From the NCBI GenBank assembly GCA_003349915.1, contig QFXE01000020.1, positions 124,001 to 188,000 of the forward strand: DNA of 64,000 nucleotides, given 5' to 3'. This DNA comes from an endosymbiont of Escarpia spicata (GTDB lineage: Bacteria; Pseudomonadota; Gammaproteobacteria; Chromatiales; Chromatiaceae). Each line of letters begins with the position of its first letter. Position 1 is the stretch's first letter. Shown piece by piece: positions 1-8,956 of the stretch. The translations under genes were made by a program, and so were the position numbers. The notes beneath the pieces are model-generated. The model saw only the letters and a program-made list of their open reading frames with translations, was not told where the DNA came from and made no database searches.

Positions 1-1
1 C

Positions 2-193
2 AATGTTGAGAAGATGATGCCGATGGATTTCATCTCCGAGGATGGTTTCGGCATCACAGACAAGTGCAAGGAGTACCTCTACCCGCTGATCAAAGGCGAG
101 GCCTACCCCGAGTACGACGACAACGGCATGCCCAAGTATGTCACCATGAAGGGCGCCCCTGTGCCGCAAAAGTTGGAAAAATTCGAAATCTAA
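2..193 (+). CDS. C-terminal end of a phosphofructokinase, probably pyrophosphate-dependent
   Basis: Only the last 63 codons are present; the gene begins outside the window. The reading frame is open to a TAA at 191-193. The tail has the GFGITDKCKEYL segment followed by PLIKGEAYP and a KYVTMKG stretch, which resembles the C-terminus of PPi-dependent 6-phosphofructokinases of methanotrophs and sulfur oxidizers. Those enzymes phosphorylate fructose-6-phosphate with PPi in place of ATP, reversibly. None of the catalytic residues that separate PPi from ATP use lie in the visible part, so the donor is inferred from the tail and from the proton-pumping pyrophosphatase directly downstream. An ATP-dependent PFK is the alternative. 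Confidence 0.62.
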   Translation, partial: NVEKMMPMDFISEDGFGITDKCKEYLYPLIKGEAYPEYDDNGMPKYVTMKGAPVPQKLEKFEI

Positions 194-204
194 GGCCAAA
201 CACC

Positions 205-238
205 GAGGGGGCTGTTTCAGCGCCCCCTCTTTATTTCG
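205..238 (+). terminator. Intrinsic terminator after the phosphofructokinase gene
   Basis: An 8-bp perfect stem (GAGGGGGC at 205-212, GCCCCCTC at 222-229) with a 9-nt loop is followed by a T-rich run. It begins 11 bases after the stop codon and should separate the upstream gene from hppA. Confidence 0.85.
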
Positions 239-240
239 CC

Positions 241-385
241 TGATTTGATTCGAGTCAATGATTTGGCATTTAGGTATATTAGAAAGTAGCGGGTCCGCGC
301 GTGGGGAAGCGCGGCACGCGACCGAAGCAATATCGACCAAAAAAACCGTTATCCGATCTATTAATACGTTGAGGAGGGTTCCTAC
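241..385 (+). promoter_or_regulatory. hppA upstream region with weak -10, GC hairpin and strong ribosome binding site
   Basis: A TATATT at 275-280 could be a -10 box, but no good -35 is visible. A 6-bp GC hairpin (CCGCGC at 295-300, GCGCGG at 309-314) lies in the presumed leader. The Shine-Dalgarno sequence GAGGAGGG at 371-378 sits 7 bases before the GTG start and fixes the hppA start. No other signal was recognised. Confidence 0.35.
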
Positions 386-2416
386 GTGAGTAACGAACTA
401 ATTTTTAGTCTGGTCTGTGCCGCTGCTGCACTGGCTTATGGATTTGTATCCGTCAAATGGATAATTGCACAGCCGGAAGGCAACGAGCGGATGAGAGAGA
501 TCGCCGCTGCCATACAGGAAGGCGCCACCGCCTACCTTAATCGCCAGTACACTGCAATCGGCATCGTCGGCGCTATCATGTTCGTGGTCCTTTTTGCCGC
601 CTTGGGCACAACCACCGCCATCGGCTTCGCCATTGGCGCAGTCTTCTCAGGTGCTGCTGGCTATATCGGCATGAACATCTCGGTGCGTTCCAATCTGCGC
701 ACCGCAGAGGCCGCCAACCACGGCATCAACGCCGCACTGCAGGTCGCCTTCCGCGGCGGCGCCATCACCGGCATGCTGGTGGTTGGCCTGGGTCTGCTGG
801 GTGTTGCCGGTTACTATGCCATCCTCAGCCAGATGGGCGTCTCCGACGGCGAAGCGCTACACGCACTTGTCGGCCTCGCCTTCGGTGGTTCACTGATCTC
901 CATCTTCGCCCGTCTTGGCGGCGGCATCTTCACCAAGGGTGCGGATGTGGGCGCCGACATCGTCGGTAAGGTAGAGGCAGGCATCCCCGAGGATGACCCA
1001 CGCAACCCTGCGGTTATCGCCGATAACGTGGGCGACAACGTGGGCGACTGCGCCGGCATGGCCGCCGATCTGTTCGAGACCTACGCGGTAACCGTGGTCG
1101 CCACCATGCTGCTTGGCAGTCTGTTGGTCTCCGGTGGCGCTGCAATCACCTACCCACTGGTACTTGGCGGCGTTTCCATTATCGCCTCCGTGATCGGCAC
1201 CTACTTCGTCCAGGCGAAAGAGGGCGACACCAAAATCATGATTGCCCTCTACAAGGGGCTGGCAGTCGCCGGTATCATCGCTGCGGTAGCCTTCTACTTC
1301 GTCACCGACTATATGATGAAGGACGTGGTTATCGAAGGCGTCACCAATCCGACCATGGCGCTCTTCGGTTCCGCAATGATCGGCTTGGTGCTGACCGCCG
1401 CGATGGTGGTGATCACCGAGTACTACACTGCCACCGAGTTCGCCCCGGTCAAGCACATCGCCGAGGCATCCACCACCGGTGACGGCACCAATGTTATCGC
1501 TGGTCTGGGTGTCTCCATGAAGTCCACCGCTGCGCCTGTACTGGCAGTCTGTGCCTCCATCTGGGGTGCCTACGATCTGGCAGGCCTCTACGGCATCGCC
1601 ATCGCCGCCACCTCCATGCTCTCCATGACCGGCATCATCGTCGCCCTGGACGCCTACGGCCCCATCACCGACAACGCCGGTGGTATTGCCGAGATGGCTG
1701 AACTGGACGAGAAGATCCGCAACATCACCGACCCTCTGGATGCCGTGGGCAACACCACCAAGGCAGTAACCAAAGGTTACGCCATCGGCTCCGCCGGTCT
1801 GGCCGCCCTTGTGCTGTTCGCCGACTACACTCACAGCCTCGACACCCACCTGGGTACTCATGTCACCTTCGACCTCTCCAACCACATGGTGCTGATCGGC
1901 CTACTGATCGGCGGTCTGGTGCCCTTCCTGTTCGGCGCCATGGCAATGGAAGCCGTTGGCCGCGCTGCCGGCGGCATCGTCAACGAGGTTCGCCGCCAGT
2001 TCCGCGAGATGCCCGGCATCATGGATCACAGCGAAAAGCCTGACTATTCAAAGGCTGTGGACATGCTGACCAAGGCCGCCATCAAGGAGATGATCATCCC
2101 TTCACTGCTGCCGATTGCGGTACCGGTGATTGTTGGTCTGACCCTCGGTGCACAGGCACTGGGTGGCTTGCTGATCGGCACCATCGTCACCGGCCTCTTC
2201 GTGGCCATCTCCATGACCACCGGTGGTGGTGCATGGGATAACGCCAAGAAGTACATCGAGGATGGCAATTTCGGCGGCAAAGGCTCCGATGCACATAAAG
2301 CGGCCGTCACTGGTGACACCGTAGGCGACCCCTACAAAGACACCGCCGGTCCTGCAGTCAACCCGTTGATCAAGATCATCAACATCGTTGCGCTGCTGAT
2401 CGTACCGCTGCTGTAA
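386..2416 (+). CDS. hppA: Membrane-bound proton-translocating pyrophosphatase
   Basis: This enzyme hydrolyses PPi in the cytoplasm and pumps protons, or runs in reverse to make PPi. The 676-residue length and about 15-16 hydrophobic segments fit the family. The catalytic signature [19 protein letters not shown] is at about residues 212-231, and the second acidic motif [13 protein letters not shown] is near residue 643. The K+-dependence site reads GNTTKA near residue 458: lysine here is typical of K+-independent proton pumps, while K+-dependent members have alanine. The start is GTG, fixed by a strong ribosome binding site. The neighbouring phosphofructokinase tail suggests that PPi made in biosynthesis is used for energy. 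Confidence 0.96.
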   Translation: MSNELIFSLVCAAAALAYGFVSVKWIIAQPEGNERMREIAAAIQEGATAYLNRQYTAIGIVGAIMFVVLFAALGTTTAIGFAIGAVFSGAAGYIGMNISVRSNLRTAEAANHGINAALQVAFRGGAITGMLVVGLGLLGVAGYYAILSQMGVSDGEALHALVGLAFGGSLISIFARLGGGIFTKGADVGADIVGKVEAGIPEDDPRNPAVIADNVGDNVGDCAGMAADLFETYAVTVVATMLLGSLLVSGGAAITYPLVLGGVSIIASVIGTYFVQAKEGDTKIMIALYKGLAVAGIIAAVAFYFVTDYMMKDVVIEGVTNPTMALFGSAMIGLVLTAAMVVITEYYTATEFAPVKHIAEASTTGDGTNVIAGLGVSMKSTAAPVLAVCASIWGAYDLAGLYGIAIAATSMLSMTGIIVALDAYGPITDNAGGIAEMAELDEKIRNITDPLDAVGNTTKAVTKGYAIGSAGLAALVLFADYTHSLDTHLGTHVTFDLSNHMVLIGLLIGGLVPFLFGAMAMEAVGRAAGGIVNEVRRQFREMPGIMDHSEKPDYSKAVDMLTKAAIKEMIIPSLLPIAVPVIVGLTLGAQALGGLLIGTIVTGLFVAISMTTGGGAWDNAKKYIEDGNFGGKGSDAHKAAVTGDTVGDPYKDTAGPAVNPLIKIINIVALLIVPLL

Positions 2417-2438
2417 CTTCAGACCTTTGGTTAGATTG

Positions 2439-2467
2439 AAAAGGGGGGCTTCGGCTCCCCTTTTTTG
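2439..2467 (+). terminator. Intrinsic terminator of hppA
   Basis: A G-rich/C-rich stem of about 9 bp closed by a TTCG tetraloop (2441-2460) is followed by six T residues. It lies about 25 bases after the hppA stop codon. Confidence 0.9.
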
Positions 2468-2652
2468 TTGGGTTCATTATTGGCCTGCAACCAGACATCT
2501 CAACAAAAAAATTTCCCGCGGCATAAAAATGGGAAATGCCCAACAAACTGGACACCCGCCGCACATACCCTTAACCTAGCCCAAAATTGCATGGCAATAG
2601 ATCAATCTTTCAGGTCGATGTCGCCAATCAAAAAAATACGTTTCACACACAT

Positions 2653-2676
2653 AGGCCGACATCTATTCGGCCTTTT
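2653..2676 (+). promoter_or_regulatory. Terminator-like hairpin in the ppa leader
   Basis: A perfect 7-bp stem (AGGCCGA at 2653-2659, TCGGCCT at 2667-2673) with a 7-nt loop runs into four T residues. It ends a few bases before the ppa ribosome binding site AAAGGT (about 2684-2689). It could act as an attenuator or help set translation; the short T-run makes it a weak terminator. The rest of 2468-2652 holds no gene that I can support. Confidence 0.35.
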
Positions 2677-2698
2677 GCGCCCATAAAGGTAGCAATTT

Positions 2699-3247
2699 AT
2701 GAATCTGGACAGAGTCAGTTCCGGCAACAACTTACCCAACGAAATCAATGTCATCATTGAGATTCCTGCTCATTCAGATCCCGTCAAATATGAGCTGGAT
2801 AAGGAAACCGGCGCAATGTTCGTCGACCGTTTCATGTCCACGGCAATGCACTACCCCTGCAACTACGGGTATGTGCCCCATACGCTCTCACCGGACGGCG
2901 ACCCGGTCGATGTGCTGGTGCTTACCCCCTATCCCTTGATCCCAGGGTCGGTCATCTCCTGCCGTCCTGTCGGTGTACTCAAGATGAAGGATGAGTCAGG
3001 CGATGACGCCAAGATTCTCGCTGTACCGATCGACAAGTCCTGCAAATCCTACCGTCACGTACAGAGTTTCCGGGATTTAGCCGGTGACGTTCTCAACCGC
3101 ATCTCCCACTTCTTCGAACACTACAAAGACCTCGATGAAGGGAAATGGGTGCGCGTTGACGGTTGGTACGGAATCGAAGAAGCGAAGGATGAGATTCTAT
3201 CGAGCGTCAAGATGTTCCAGGAAGCCCCTGAAAAACCCAATTTCTAA
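2699..3247 (+). CDS. ppa: Soluble inorganic pyrophosphatase (family I)
   Basis: This cytoplasmic enzyme hydrolyses PPi to two phosphates and so drives biosynthetic reactions. The 182-residue length is typical of bacterial family I enzymes. The metal-binding signature [10 protein letters not shown] is at residues 66-75, with Asp66, Asp68 and Asp71 at the expected spacing, after the [10 protein letters not shown] segment. The ATG at 2699 has an AAAGGT ribosome binding site. It follows hppA, so the cell has both an energy-wasting and an energy-conserving PPase encoded side by side; separate control is likely because terminators or hairpins lie between them. Confidence 0.97.
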   Translation: MNLDRVSSGNNLPNEINVIIEIPAHSDPVKYELDKETGAMFVDRFMSTAMHYPCNYGYVPHTLSPDGDPVDVLVLTPYPLIPGSVISCRPVGVLKMKDESGDDAKILAVPIDKSCKSYRHVQSFRDLAGDVLNRISHFFEHYKDLDEGKWVRVDGWYGIEEAKDEILSSVKMFQEAPEKPNF

Positions 3248-3248
3248 C

Positions 3249-3278
3249 GGGGTGAACGGGCTATAATAACCCGCCCCT
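3249..3278 (+). promoter_or_regulatory. Short GC hairpin with a TATAAT in its loop, between ppa and the phosphoesterase
   Basis: GGGG/CCCC and CGGG/CCCG arms (3249-3260 and 3270-3277, with a 4-nt bulge) enclose a loop containing TATAAT at 3262-3267. It may be a weak terminator for ppa, a -10 box for the next gene, or both. No convincing -35 was found. Confidence 0.3.
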
Positions 3279-3295
3279 AAAATTAGCCAAATTCC

Positions 3296-3835
3296 ATGAA
3301 AATCTGCATTTTATCCGACAGCCATGACCACATTCCCCTGCTCGACGCTGCGGTTGCCGAGGCCAAATCGCTGGGTGCCGAAGCCGTCCTGCATTGTGGC
3401 GATGTTGTCGCGCCCAGCACACTGAAATGCCTGAACAAGCACCGTTTGCCGGTACATGTCATACATGGCAACAATACCGGCGACCTCTATACTCTGGGAC
3501 GTCTCACCAATCATGAAGACAGCGTGATTGAATATCACGGTATGGATGCCGGGGTGGAACTCGCGGGAAAACGTATCTTTCTGGTGCACTACCCCCATTA
3601 TGCGCGCGCAATGGCCGCAACCGGCAACTGGGATCTGGTCTGCTGTGGCCACAGCCACAAAGTCAAATTTGAAGATCTGCCCAACATCAAAGGCGGCAAA
3701 ACCCTGCTGGTCAATCCCGGCACTATCGGTGGCGTCGGAAAATCTGCAGCCACCTACGTCATGGCCGATCTTGAAAGTATGCAGTTTGAGGTCCGCGAGA
3801 TCTCGAAGAAGATAGAACACGAGGACGATGAGTAA
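3296..3835 (+). CDS. YfcE/MJ0936-type metallophosphoesterase
   Basis: This is a predicted cytoplasmic metal-dependent phosphodiesterase of 179 residues. The calcineurin-like metal-binding motifs are all present in order: DSHDH near residue 8, GDVV near 39, GNN near 61, the histidine in VHYPH near 100, and GHSH near 119, followed by NPGTIGG near 140. The natural substrate is not predictable from sequence; E. coli YfcE acts on bis-p-nitrophenyl phosphate in vitro. It overlaps moaC by 8 bases, which suggests cotranscription, although no functional link is known. Confidence 0.85.
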   Translation: MKICILSDSHDHIPLLDAAVAEAKSLGAEAVLHCGDVVAPSTLKCLNKHRLPVHVIHGNNTGDLYTLGRLTNHEDSVIEYHGMDAGVELAGKRIFLVHYPHYARAMAATGNWDLVCCGHSHKVKFEDLPNIKGGKTLLVNPGTIGGVGKSAATYVMADLESMQFEVREISKKIEHEDDE

Positions 3836-4322
3836 CAAACATATGTCTGAACTCACCCACTTCAACGCTATCGGCGAGGCTCATATGGTCGATGTGGGTG
3901 ATAAAACCGTTACCCACCGCGTAGCCGTCACTGAAGGACGCATCCAAATGGAGCCTGACACCCTCCAACTGATCATGCAGGGAGGGCATAAAAAGGGCGA
4001 TGTGCTCGGTATCGCCAGAGTAGCCGGCATCATGGCCGCCAAAAAGACCGCGGATCTGGTACCCCTCTGCCACCCACTGGCACTGACCAAGGTCAATATT
4101 GATCTTATCCCTGAGCCAGACGGCAACAGTGTCTACTGCCAAAGCAGGGTAGAGACCCGTGGTCAGACCGGCGTTGAGATGGAAGCACTCTGTGCAACCC
4201 AGGTAGCGCTATTGACCATCTATGATATGTGTAAGGCTGTAGATCGCGGCATGACTATCAATCAGGTACGGCTGTTGGAAAAAGCCGGCGGCAAATCGGG
4301 GCACTGGAAGCGTTCTGAGTAA
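3828..4322 (+). CDS. moaC: Cyclic pyranopterin monophosphate synthase (MoaC)
   Basis: MoaC turns the MoaA product 3',8-cyclo-GTP into cyclic pyranopterin monophosphate in molybdenum cofactor synthesis. The family hallmarks are visible: GEAHMVDV near the N-terminus, the [20 protein letters not shown] stretch near residue 57, LCHPL near 85, and the C-terminal GGKSGHW. The start at 3828 overlaps the upstream gene and has a close GAGG; an in-frame ATG at 3843 (MSELTHF) matches the usual MoaC N-terminus about equally well. No other moa gene is in the window. Confidence 0.95.
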   Translation: MSNKHMSELTHFNAIGEAHMVDVGDKTVTHRVAVTEGRIQMEPDTLQLIMQGGHKKGDVLGIARVAGIMAAKKTADLVPLCHPLALTKVNIDLIPEPDGNSVYCQSRVETRGQTGVEMEALCATQVALLTIYDMCKAVDRGMTINQVRLLEKAGGKSGHWKRSE

Positions 4323-4427
4323 CTACGATCATATTAACAAATGCAAAATAATGTAAAATAGAATGAGTGTTTTTTATATTTCTTACATGCATCTTTTGAA
4401 CAATATGCCAACCCGAGGAGATACGCC

Positions 4428-4883
4428 ATGGGTGCCTTTGTAGAGTGGTCAGATTCGCTAAGTGTTGGAATCGAAGAGATCGACGAACAGCACAAGATTC
4501 TGGTGAACCTGATAAACCGCATGCATCAGGCAATCCACGAGCGCCACGGCAGTGACGCCGTCAAAGGCATTCTCGCAGAACTCGCAGACTACACCCGTAT
4601 ACACTTTGCCGTGGAAGAGAGTCTGATGCGTATTCTCAACTACCCTGGCTATGAAGAACACAAAGAGATCCATGAAGAGTTGCTCAGCCACGTTATCGAA
4701 CTCGTACAAAAGGTCGAGTCCGGCAAAACCGCCATCGGTTTCGAATTGTTGCATTTTCTCAAGACCTGGCTCACCAAGCACATTATGGAAGAGGACATGC
4801 AGTACACCGGCTTCTTTCTTGCCGCAGGCGCCAGTCCTAAATTGAACAAAAAGTCCTGGATCCAGCGCCTTTGGGGCAGTTGA
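4428..4883 (+). CDS. Bacteriohemerythrin (single-domain O2-binding diiron protein)
   Basis: This small cytoplasmic four-helix protein reversibly binds O2 at a diiron site. All seven expected ligands can be assigned: His22, His59, Glu63, His78, His82, His118 and Asp123. The 151-residue length includes a short basic tail ending in IQRLWGS. The ATG has a GAGGAG ribosome binding site. The upstream 105 bases are AT-rich, unlike the surrounding sequence, and probably carry its own promoter. Likely roles are O2 storage, delivery to oxidases or O2 sensing at low oxygen. Confidence 0.94.
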   Translation: MGAFVEWSDSLSVGIEEIDEQHKILVNLINRMHQAIHERHGSDAVKGILAELADYTRIHFAVEESLMRILNYPGYEEHKEIHEELLSHVIELVQKVESGKTAIGFELLHFLKTWLTKHIMEEDMQYTGFFLAAGASPKLNKKSWIQRLWGS

Positions 4884-4917
4884 CCCAGTGGCCATTCAAT
4901 AAATAAAATTAGGATGC

Positions 4918-4977
4918 GTAGGGTGCGCCATGCGCACCAAAACAAGCCGAAATCTTGGTGCGCACAGCGCACCCTAC
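4918..4977. repeat. Palindromic repeat, family A (GTAGGGTGCGC type), copy 1
   Basis: A 60-bp imperfect palindrome begins GTAGGGTGCGCCATGCGCACC and ends GGTGCGCACAGCGCACCCTAC, with an AT-richer centre. Other copies are at 21280-21357, 57123-57191 and 62432-62497, and a right half is at 27241-27263. It lies between bacteriohemerythrin and engB and could act as a transcript hairpin in either direction. Confidence 0.9.
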
Positions 4978-5023
4978 ATCCTGGCTGAATCCGCAATCAT
5001 TACATTGATAAAGCACTAGGTAT

Positions 5024-5635
5024 ATGAATCCCTTCTACCACCGCGCACAGTTTCTCACCAGCGCGGCCAAGCTCTCTCAAAGCCCCGCCGACACAGGCAT
5101 CGAAGTGGCATTTGCCGGCCGCTCAAATGCCGGAAAATCCAGCGCCCTCAATGCGCTATGTCAGCAAAAAAGCCTGGCGCGCACCAGCAAAACTCCAGGG
5201 CGAACCCAACTGCTGAACTTCTTTTCACTGGATGATAACAGGCGTCTCGTCGACCTGCCGGGATACGGCTACGCTAAAGTCGCGGAGGCGGTAAAACGCC
5301 AGTGGCAGGGAGTACTCGCAGACTATCTGGCACAGCGGCAGTCTCTGCGCGGCCTGATATTGTTAATGGATGTTCGCCACCCGTTAAAGGATTTTGACCG
5401 GCAGATGCTGGAATGGAACACCCACCAGGGCCTTCCCACTCACATCCTGCTGACGAAAGCGGACAAGCTGAAACGGGGAGCAGCCAACAGCGCACTCTTG
5501 GGTGTCAGGGAAACGCTGAAAGAGTACCCTGAGATTACGGTGCAGCTCTTTTCATCCCCAAAACGCCAAGGTATTACCGAAGTACATCACCTGCTCGACA
5601 TTTGGTTTGACCTGGACCAGGACGAAACGAAATAA
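5024..5635 (+). CDS. engB: Ribosome biogenesis GTPase EngB (YsxC/YihA)
   Basis: This is an essential small GTPase for 50S subunit assembly. The 203-residue protein has the G1 loop GRSNAGKSS at residues 32-40, the PGRTQ segment (G2), [10 protein letters not shown] (G3), TKADKL (G4) and the FSSPKRQG segment near G5. It starts at an ATG 47 bases after repeat A. No downstream partner is on the same strand. Confidence 0.96.
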   Translation: MNPFYHRAQFLTSAAKLSQSPADTGIEVAFAGRSNAGKSSALNALCQQKSLARTSKTPGRTQLLNFFSLDDNRRLVDLPGYGYAKVAEAVKRQWQGVLADYLAQRQSLRGLILLMDVRHPLKDFDRQMLEWNTHQGLPTHILLTKADKLKRGAANSALLGVRETLKEYPEITVQLFSSPKRQGITEVHHLLDIWFDLDQDETK

Positions 5636-5670
5636 GCCCAAAGAGGTTCGTGATAGGAAATCAACAGGGC

Positions 5671-5716
5671 AAAAAAGAAGACCCCGAGCACCTAAAGGGG
5701 AAAGGCGTCCGGGGTC
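5671..5716 (-). terminator. Intrinsic terminator on the minus strand between trkH and engB
   Basis: Reading the minus strand, GACCCCG (5716-5710) pairs with CGGGGTC (5686-5680) in a 7-bp outer stem, with partial inner pairing, and is followed by TTCTTTTTT (5679-5671). The T-run is on the minus side only, so it terminates leftward transcripts: either trkH read-through or the small RNA candidate. Confidence 0.75.
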
Positions 5717-5792
5717 GATCTTCCCGGATGGGGTCACCGGGAAGGGCGGGCCGCCAAGGGAGGGAAGCAGCCCTATCAGTCGTCGCGACTTG
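5672..5792 (-). ncRNA. Candidate small RNA: four successive hairpins with C-rich loops
   Basis: On the minus strand, four hairpins follow one another closely. They are AGTCG-CGA-CGACT (5790-5778); a 7-bp stem with one G-U pair and a CCCTCCC loop (5773-5748); a perfect 8-bp stem CTTCCCGG/CCGGGAAG with loop TGACCCCAT (5744-5720); and the terminator hairpin with a TCCCCT loop (5716-5680). C-rich loops like these could pair with Shine-Dalgarno sequences. No clear sigma70 promoter was found; weak candidates (TTGAAC at 5826-5821, TATTTT at 5799-5794) have 21-nt spacing. It could instead be the 3' UTR of trkH. The remaining stretch 5793-5955 holds only a GGAAATAATTTCC palindrome (5885-5897) and no gene. 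Confidence 0.45.
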
Positions 5793-5955
5793 TAAAATAA
5801 GACCGGTATCTTCAAAGATAGTTCAAAACTGATGAAAAAATAGTCTTCATCGGCTCGCAAAAACCTCAACCATATGTTTTTACTGGAAATAATTTCCACC
5901 GACATCCTGGGTCGCAGAACAAGAACCAAGACCCCTAAAACAGTTTTGACCCACG

Positions 5956-7407
5956 CTATTTGCGCCAGAAGGCAGGGGTCAGCAGCACCAGCAAAGTAAA
6001 GATCTCCAAACGACCAAGAAGCATCGCGAAGCAGAGGATCAGTTTTGCCGTGTCATTCAGACTCGCATAGTTAGCGCCAACACCAGCAAGTCCCGGCCCC
6101 AGGTTATTGATACTCGCACCCACCGCAGAGAAGGCAGTCATCAGATCCAGCCCGGTGAATGCCAATGCCATGTACATGACGGTAAAACTGGCCACATAGA
6201 GAGCGAAAAAGCCCCACACCGCCTCAACGACCCGCCGGGGAATGGTCTTGTCTCCGACCCGGATGGGAATCTGGGCACTGGGGTGGATCAGGCGATTGAT
6301 CTCCCGCATCCCCTGTTTGATCAGCAGCAGAAAGCGAATCACCTTGATACCCCCGCCAGTGGAGCCCGCACAGCCGCCAATAAAACTGGTAAAGAGCAGC
6401 AGAATCGAAATCACCCCGGGCCAAAGAGAGTAGTCAGTTGTGGTAAATCCAGTGGTTGTGCCGATGGAGACCGCCTGAAACAACCCCTGGGTAAACGCCT
6501 CACTCCAATCGGAGTAGATGCCCATGCCATAGAGTGCAACAACCACCATCAGGGTGACCAACCCAAGCGTTGCGATATAGAGTCGAAATTCGGAATCACC
6601 CAGATAGATACCCAGTGACCTGCGCCGAACGACGAGAAAATGGAGGGCAAAATTAACCCCGGAGAGCACCATGAAGACGACTGCAATCATCTCTATCAGG
6701 GTGCTGTCAAAATACCCTATGCTTGCGTCATGGGTTGAAAAACCGCCAATCGCCACCGTCGAAAAAGCATGACCCAGCGCGTCAAAGGGCGTCATACCCG
6801 CCCCCCAATAGGCCAGGGCACAACTGACAGTGAGTCCAAGATAGATGTACCAGAGTGCCTTTGCCGTCTCGGTGATGCGTGGCGTCAGCTTACTATCCTT
6901 CATCGGCCCCGGCGTCTCGGCACGATAGAGCTGCATACCACCAATGCCAAGCATCGGTAACACTGCCACCGCCAGAACGATGATACCCATGCCACCAAGC
7001 CACTGCAGTTGCTGCCGGTAATAAAGAATTGACCGAGGCAGGTGATCGATCCCGATGATCACCGTTGCCCCAGTAGTGGTAAGCCCGGATACCGACTCAA
7101 ATATCGCATCGGTTATCGTCATGTCCGCACTTTCTGAGAGCATGAAGGGCAAGGCACCGGTCAAGCCCAATACGGTCCAGAACATCACTACCACCAGGAA
7201 GCCGTCCCTGACCCGCAACTCCTGATGCCGCCTGCGCACCGGTGCCCAAATTGCCAGCCCCAACCCCAAGGTCAGGATAAAACCATCGGTGAAACCAATC
7301 AGCTCCCCATCGCCAAACCAGAGCGACGCCAGCATCGGCGGCAGCATGGTCAGGCTAAAGAGCATGAGCAGGACACCGAGAATGCGTTGAACGACGGAGA
7401 AATGCAT
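5956..7407 (-). CDS. trkH: Trk-type potassium uptake protein TrkH
   Basis: This inner-membrane K+ translocating subunit works with the cytoplasmic gating protein TrkA. The 483-residue length and repeated membrane-pore-membrane pattern fit TrkH. Selectivity-filter-like segments are visible as TTTGATV near residue 110, AIGGFSTHD near 220, IGTTTGFTTTDY near 318 and an ASINNLGPG segment near 435. It is the last gene of the minus-strand run after trkA. The 150-bp gap to trkA contains a heptamer tandem repeat, which is unusual for a pair expected to be cotranscribed. Confidence 0.96.
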   Translation of the reverse strand: MHFSVVQRILGVLLMLFSLTMLPPMLASLWFGDGELIGFTDGFILTLGLGLAIWAPVRRRHQELRVRDGFLVVVMFWTVLGLTGALPFMLSESADMTITDAIFESVSGLTTTGATVIIGIDHLPRSILYYRQQLQWLGGMGIIVLAVAVLPMLGIGGMQLYRAETPGPMKDSKLTPRITETAKALWYIYLGLTVSCALAYWGAGMTPFDALGHAFSTVAIGGFSTHDASIGYFDSTLIEMIAVVFMVLSGVNFALHFLVVRRRSLGIYLGDSEFRLYIATLGLVTLMVVVALYGMGIYSDWSEAFTQGLFQAVSIGTTTGFTTTDYSLWPGVISILLLFTSFIGGCAGSTGGGIKVIRFLLLIKQGMREINRLIHPSAQIPIRVGDKTIPRRVVEAVWGFFALYVASFTVMYMALAFTGLDLMTAFSAVGASINNLGPGLAGVGANYASLNDTAKLILCFAMLLGRLEIFTLLVLLTPAFWRK

Positions 7408-7414
7408 AGAAATA

Positions 7415-7463
7415 GGTTAAAGGTTAAAGGTTAAAGGTTAAAGGTTAAAGGTTAAAGGTTAAA
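7415..7463. repeat. Seven perfect tandem copies of heptamer GGTTAAA
   Basis: The 49-bp array lies just upstream of the trkH start codon (7407) and reads TTTAACC on the trkH strand. A short inverted remnant (ACCTTTAACCTTT) occurs at about 7547-7559, at the end of trkA. A related heptamer array occurs at 52780-52856. Confidence 0.97.
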
Positions 7464-7557
7464 GGAAAACCGCCTTGAGCAAGCTTCGGAACAAAATGCC
7501 TGCCACCGGGCTTTAATGAAATCACCACTGTTTTTGTCCTTTCACCTTTAACCTTTT

Positions 7558-8931
7558 TTAAAGAAATGTAACCCCAACCTGGAACAGCTTCTCCACATCC
7601 CTGATTTGTCGTTTATCAACCAGAAAGAGGATCACGTGGTCACCGCTCTCGATGGCGGTATCGTGGTGAGCGATCAGCACTTCTTCGCCCCGCACCACTG
7701 CGCCGATGCTGGCCCCTTTGGGCAATTTGATCTCATCGATGGTGCGCCCCACGACCTTGGAGGAACCCCGGTCACCGTGAGCCACCGCCTCTATAGCCTC
7801 CGCAGCGCCCCGCCGCAGGGAGTGTACTACCACGACATCACCCCGCCGCACATGGGTCAGGAGACTGCCGATTGTGGCCAGTTCCGGTGAGATAGCGATA
7901 TCGATGGGACCACTCTGCACCAGGTCCACATAGGCTGCCCGATTGATCAGCGCCATCACCTTGCCGGCGCCGAGCCGCTTGGCCAGCATCGCCGAAAGAA
8001 TATTGGCCTCATCGTCGTTGGTGACGGCGCAGAAAACATCCGTATTCTCAATGTTCTCCTCCAGCAGCAGATCCTCGTCCGCCGCATCGCCGTGCAGTAC
8101 GATTGTCTTATCTAGGCGCTCCGCGATCTCACGCGCCCGATCCTGGTCGGATTCGATGAGTTTGACCCGGTACTTCGACTCAAGGGACTGTGCCAGCCGC
8201 CTGCCGATATTTCCGGCACCGGCAAAGATCAGCCGTTTGTATCGCTTCTCCTGCTTGCGCAACTCACTCATCACCGCACGAATATTCTCTGTGGCCGCGA
8301 TGAAAAAAACCTCGTCATCCGCCTCGATCACCGTATCGCCCATCGGCTGGATGACCTCACCTTCCCGATAGATCGCGGCCACGCGGGCATCAGTGTTCGG
8401 GATATGGTCATAGAGTGCGCGGAGCTTATGCCCGACCAAAGGGCCGTCATAGTAGGCCTTGACCGCCACCAGACGAACACGTCCCCCCGCGAAATCGAGT
8501 ACCTGCAGGGCACCGGGGTACTCCACTAGGCGCAGAATATATTCTGTGACCAGCTGCTCCGGACTGATCAGCACATTAACCGGAAAAGCCTCTTGGGCAA
8601 AGATCTCAGGATAGTCGAGATAAGCCTGCGACCGAACCCTGGCGATCTTCATGGGAGTGTGGAACAGGGTGTAGGCAACTTGGCAGGCAACCATATTGGT
8701 CTCATCACTGTTGGTCACCGCCAGGATCATATCGGCATCCTCAGCCCCGGCACGACGCAAAACATTCGGCTGCCCGGCATGCCCCTGCAATATTCCAAGA
8801 TCCAGCCGATCCTGCAGTTCCAGCAGCAGGTCGTTGTTCTGATCCACCACCGTAATGTCGTTGTCCTCATGCACCAGGGCATTGGCAACTGAACGCCCCA
8901 CCTGACCCGCACCAAGGATGATGATTTTCAT
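7558..8931 (-). CDS. trkA: Trk system potassium transporter peripheral protein TrkA
   Basis: This cytoplasmic NAD(H)/nucleotide-binding ring protein gates TrkH. At 457 residues it is the full two-repeat form: the first Rossmann motif [13 protein letters not shown] is at residues 7-19, the second, [13 protein letters not shown], is near 238, and each is followed by a TrkA-C domain (near 145-220 and 370-455). It starts 25 bases after the ntrX stop, so the K+ system probably shares a transcript with NtrYX. Confidence 0.97.
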   Translation of the reverse strand: MKIIILGAGQVGRSVANALVHEDNDITVVDQNNDLLLELQDRLDLGILQGHAGQPNVLRRAGAEDADMILAVTNSDETNMVACQVAYTLFHTPMKIARVRSQAYLDYPEIFAQEAFPVNVLISPEQLVTEYILRLVEYPGALQVLDFAGGRVRLVAVKAYYDGPLVGHKLRALYDHIPNTDARVAAIYREGEVIQPMGDTVIEADDEVFFIAATENIRAVMSELRKQEKRYKRLIFAGAGNIGRRLAQSLESKYRVKLIESDQDRAREIAERLDKTIVLHGDAADEDLLLEENIENTDVFCAVTNDDEANILSAMLAKRLGAGKVMALINRAAYVDLVQSGPIDIAISPELATIGSLLTHVRRGDVVVVHSLRRGAAEAIEAVAHGDRGSSKVVGRTIDEIKLPKGASIGAVVRGEEVLIAHHDTAIESGDHVILFLVDKRQIRDVEKLFQVGVTFL

Positions 8932-8956
8932 TATTAGGATTCCAACAGAGAAAAGA

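Noticed and set aside
890-1885. Long open frame of 331 codons on the minus strand inside hppA
   Set aside because: It is entirely antisense to a strongly conserved gene, has a glycine/aspartate/histidine-rich composition typical of antisense frames in GC-rich DNA, and has no recognisable domain.
2579-2652. Fluoride riboswitch ahead of ppa
   Set aside because: Fluoride aptamers often control pyrophosphatases, but the conserved GGNGAUGG and pseudoknot sequences are not present.
5672-5792. CsrB/CsrC-type RNA on the plus strand near engB
   Set aside because: The plus strand shows GGG-rich loops, but few true GGA-in-loop motifs, and the U-run of the terminator lies on the minus strand only.
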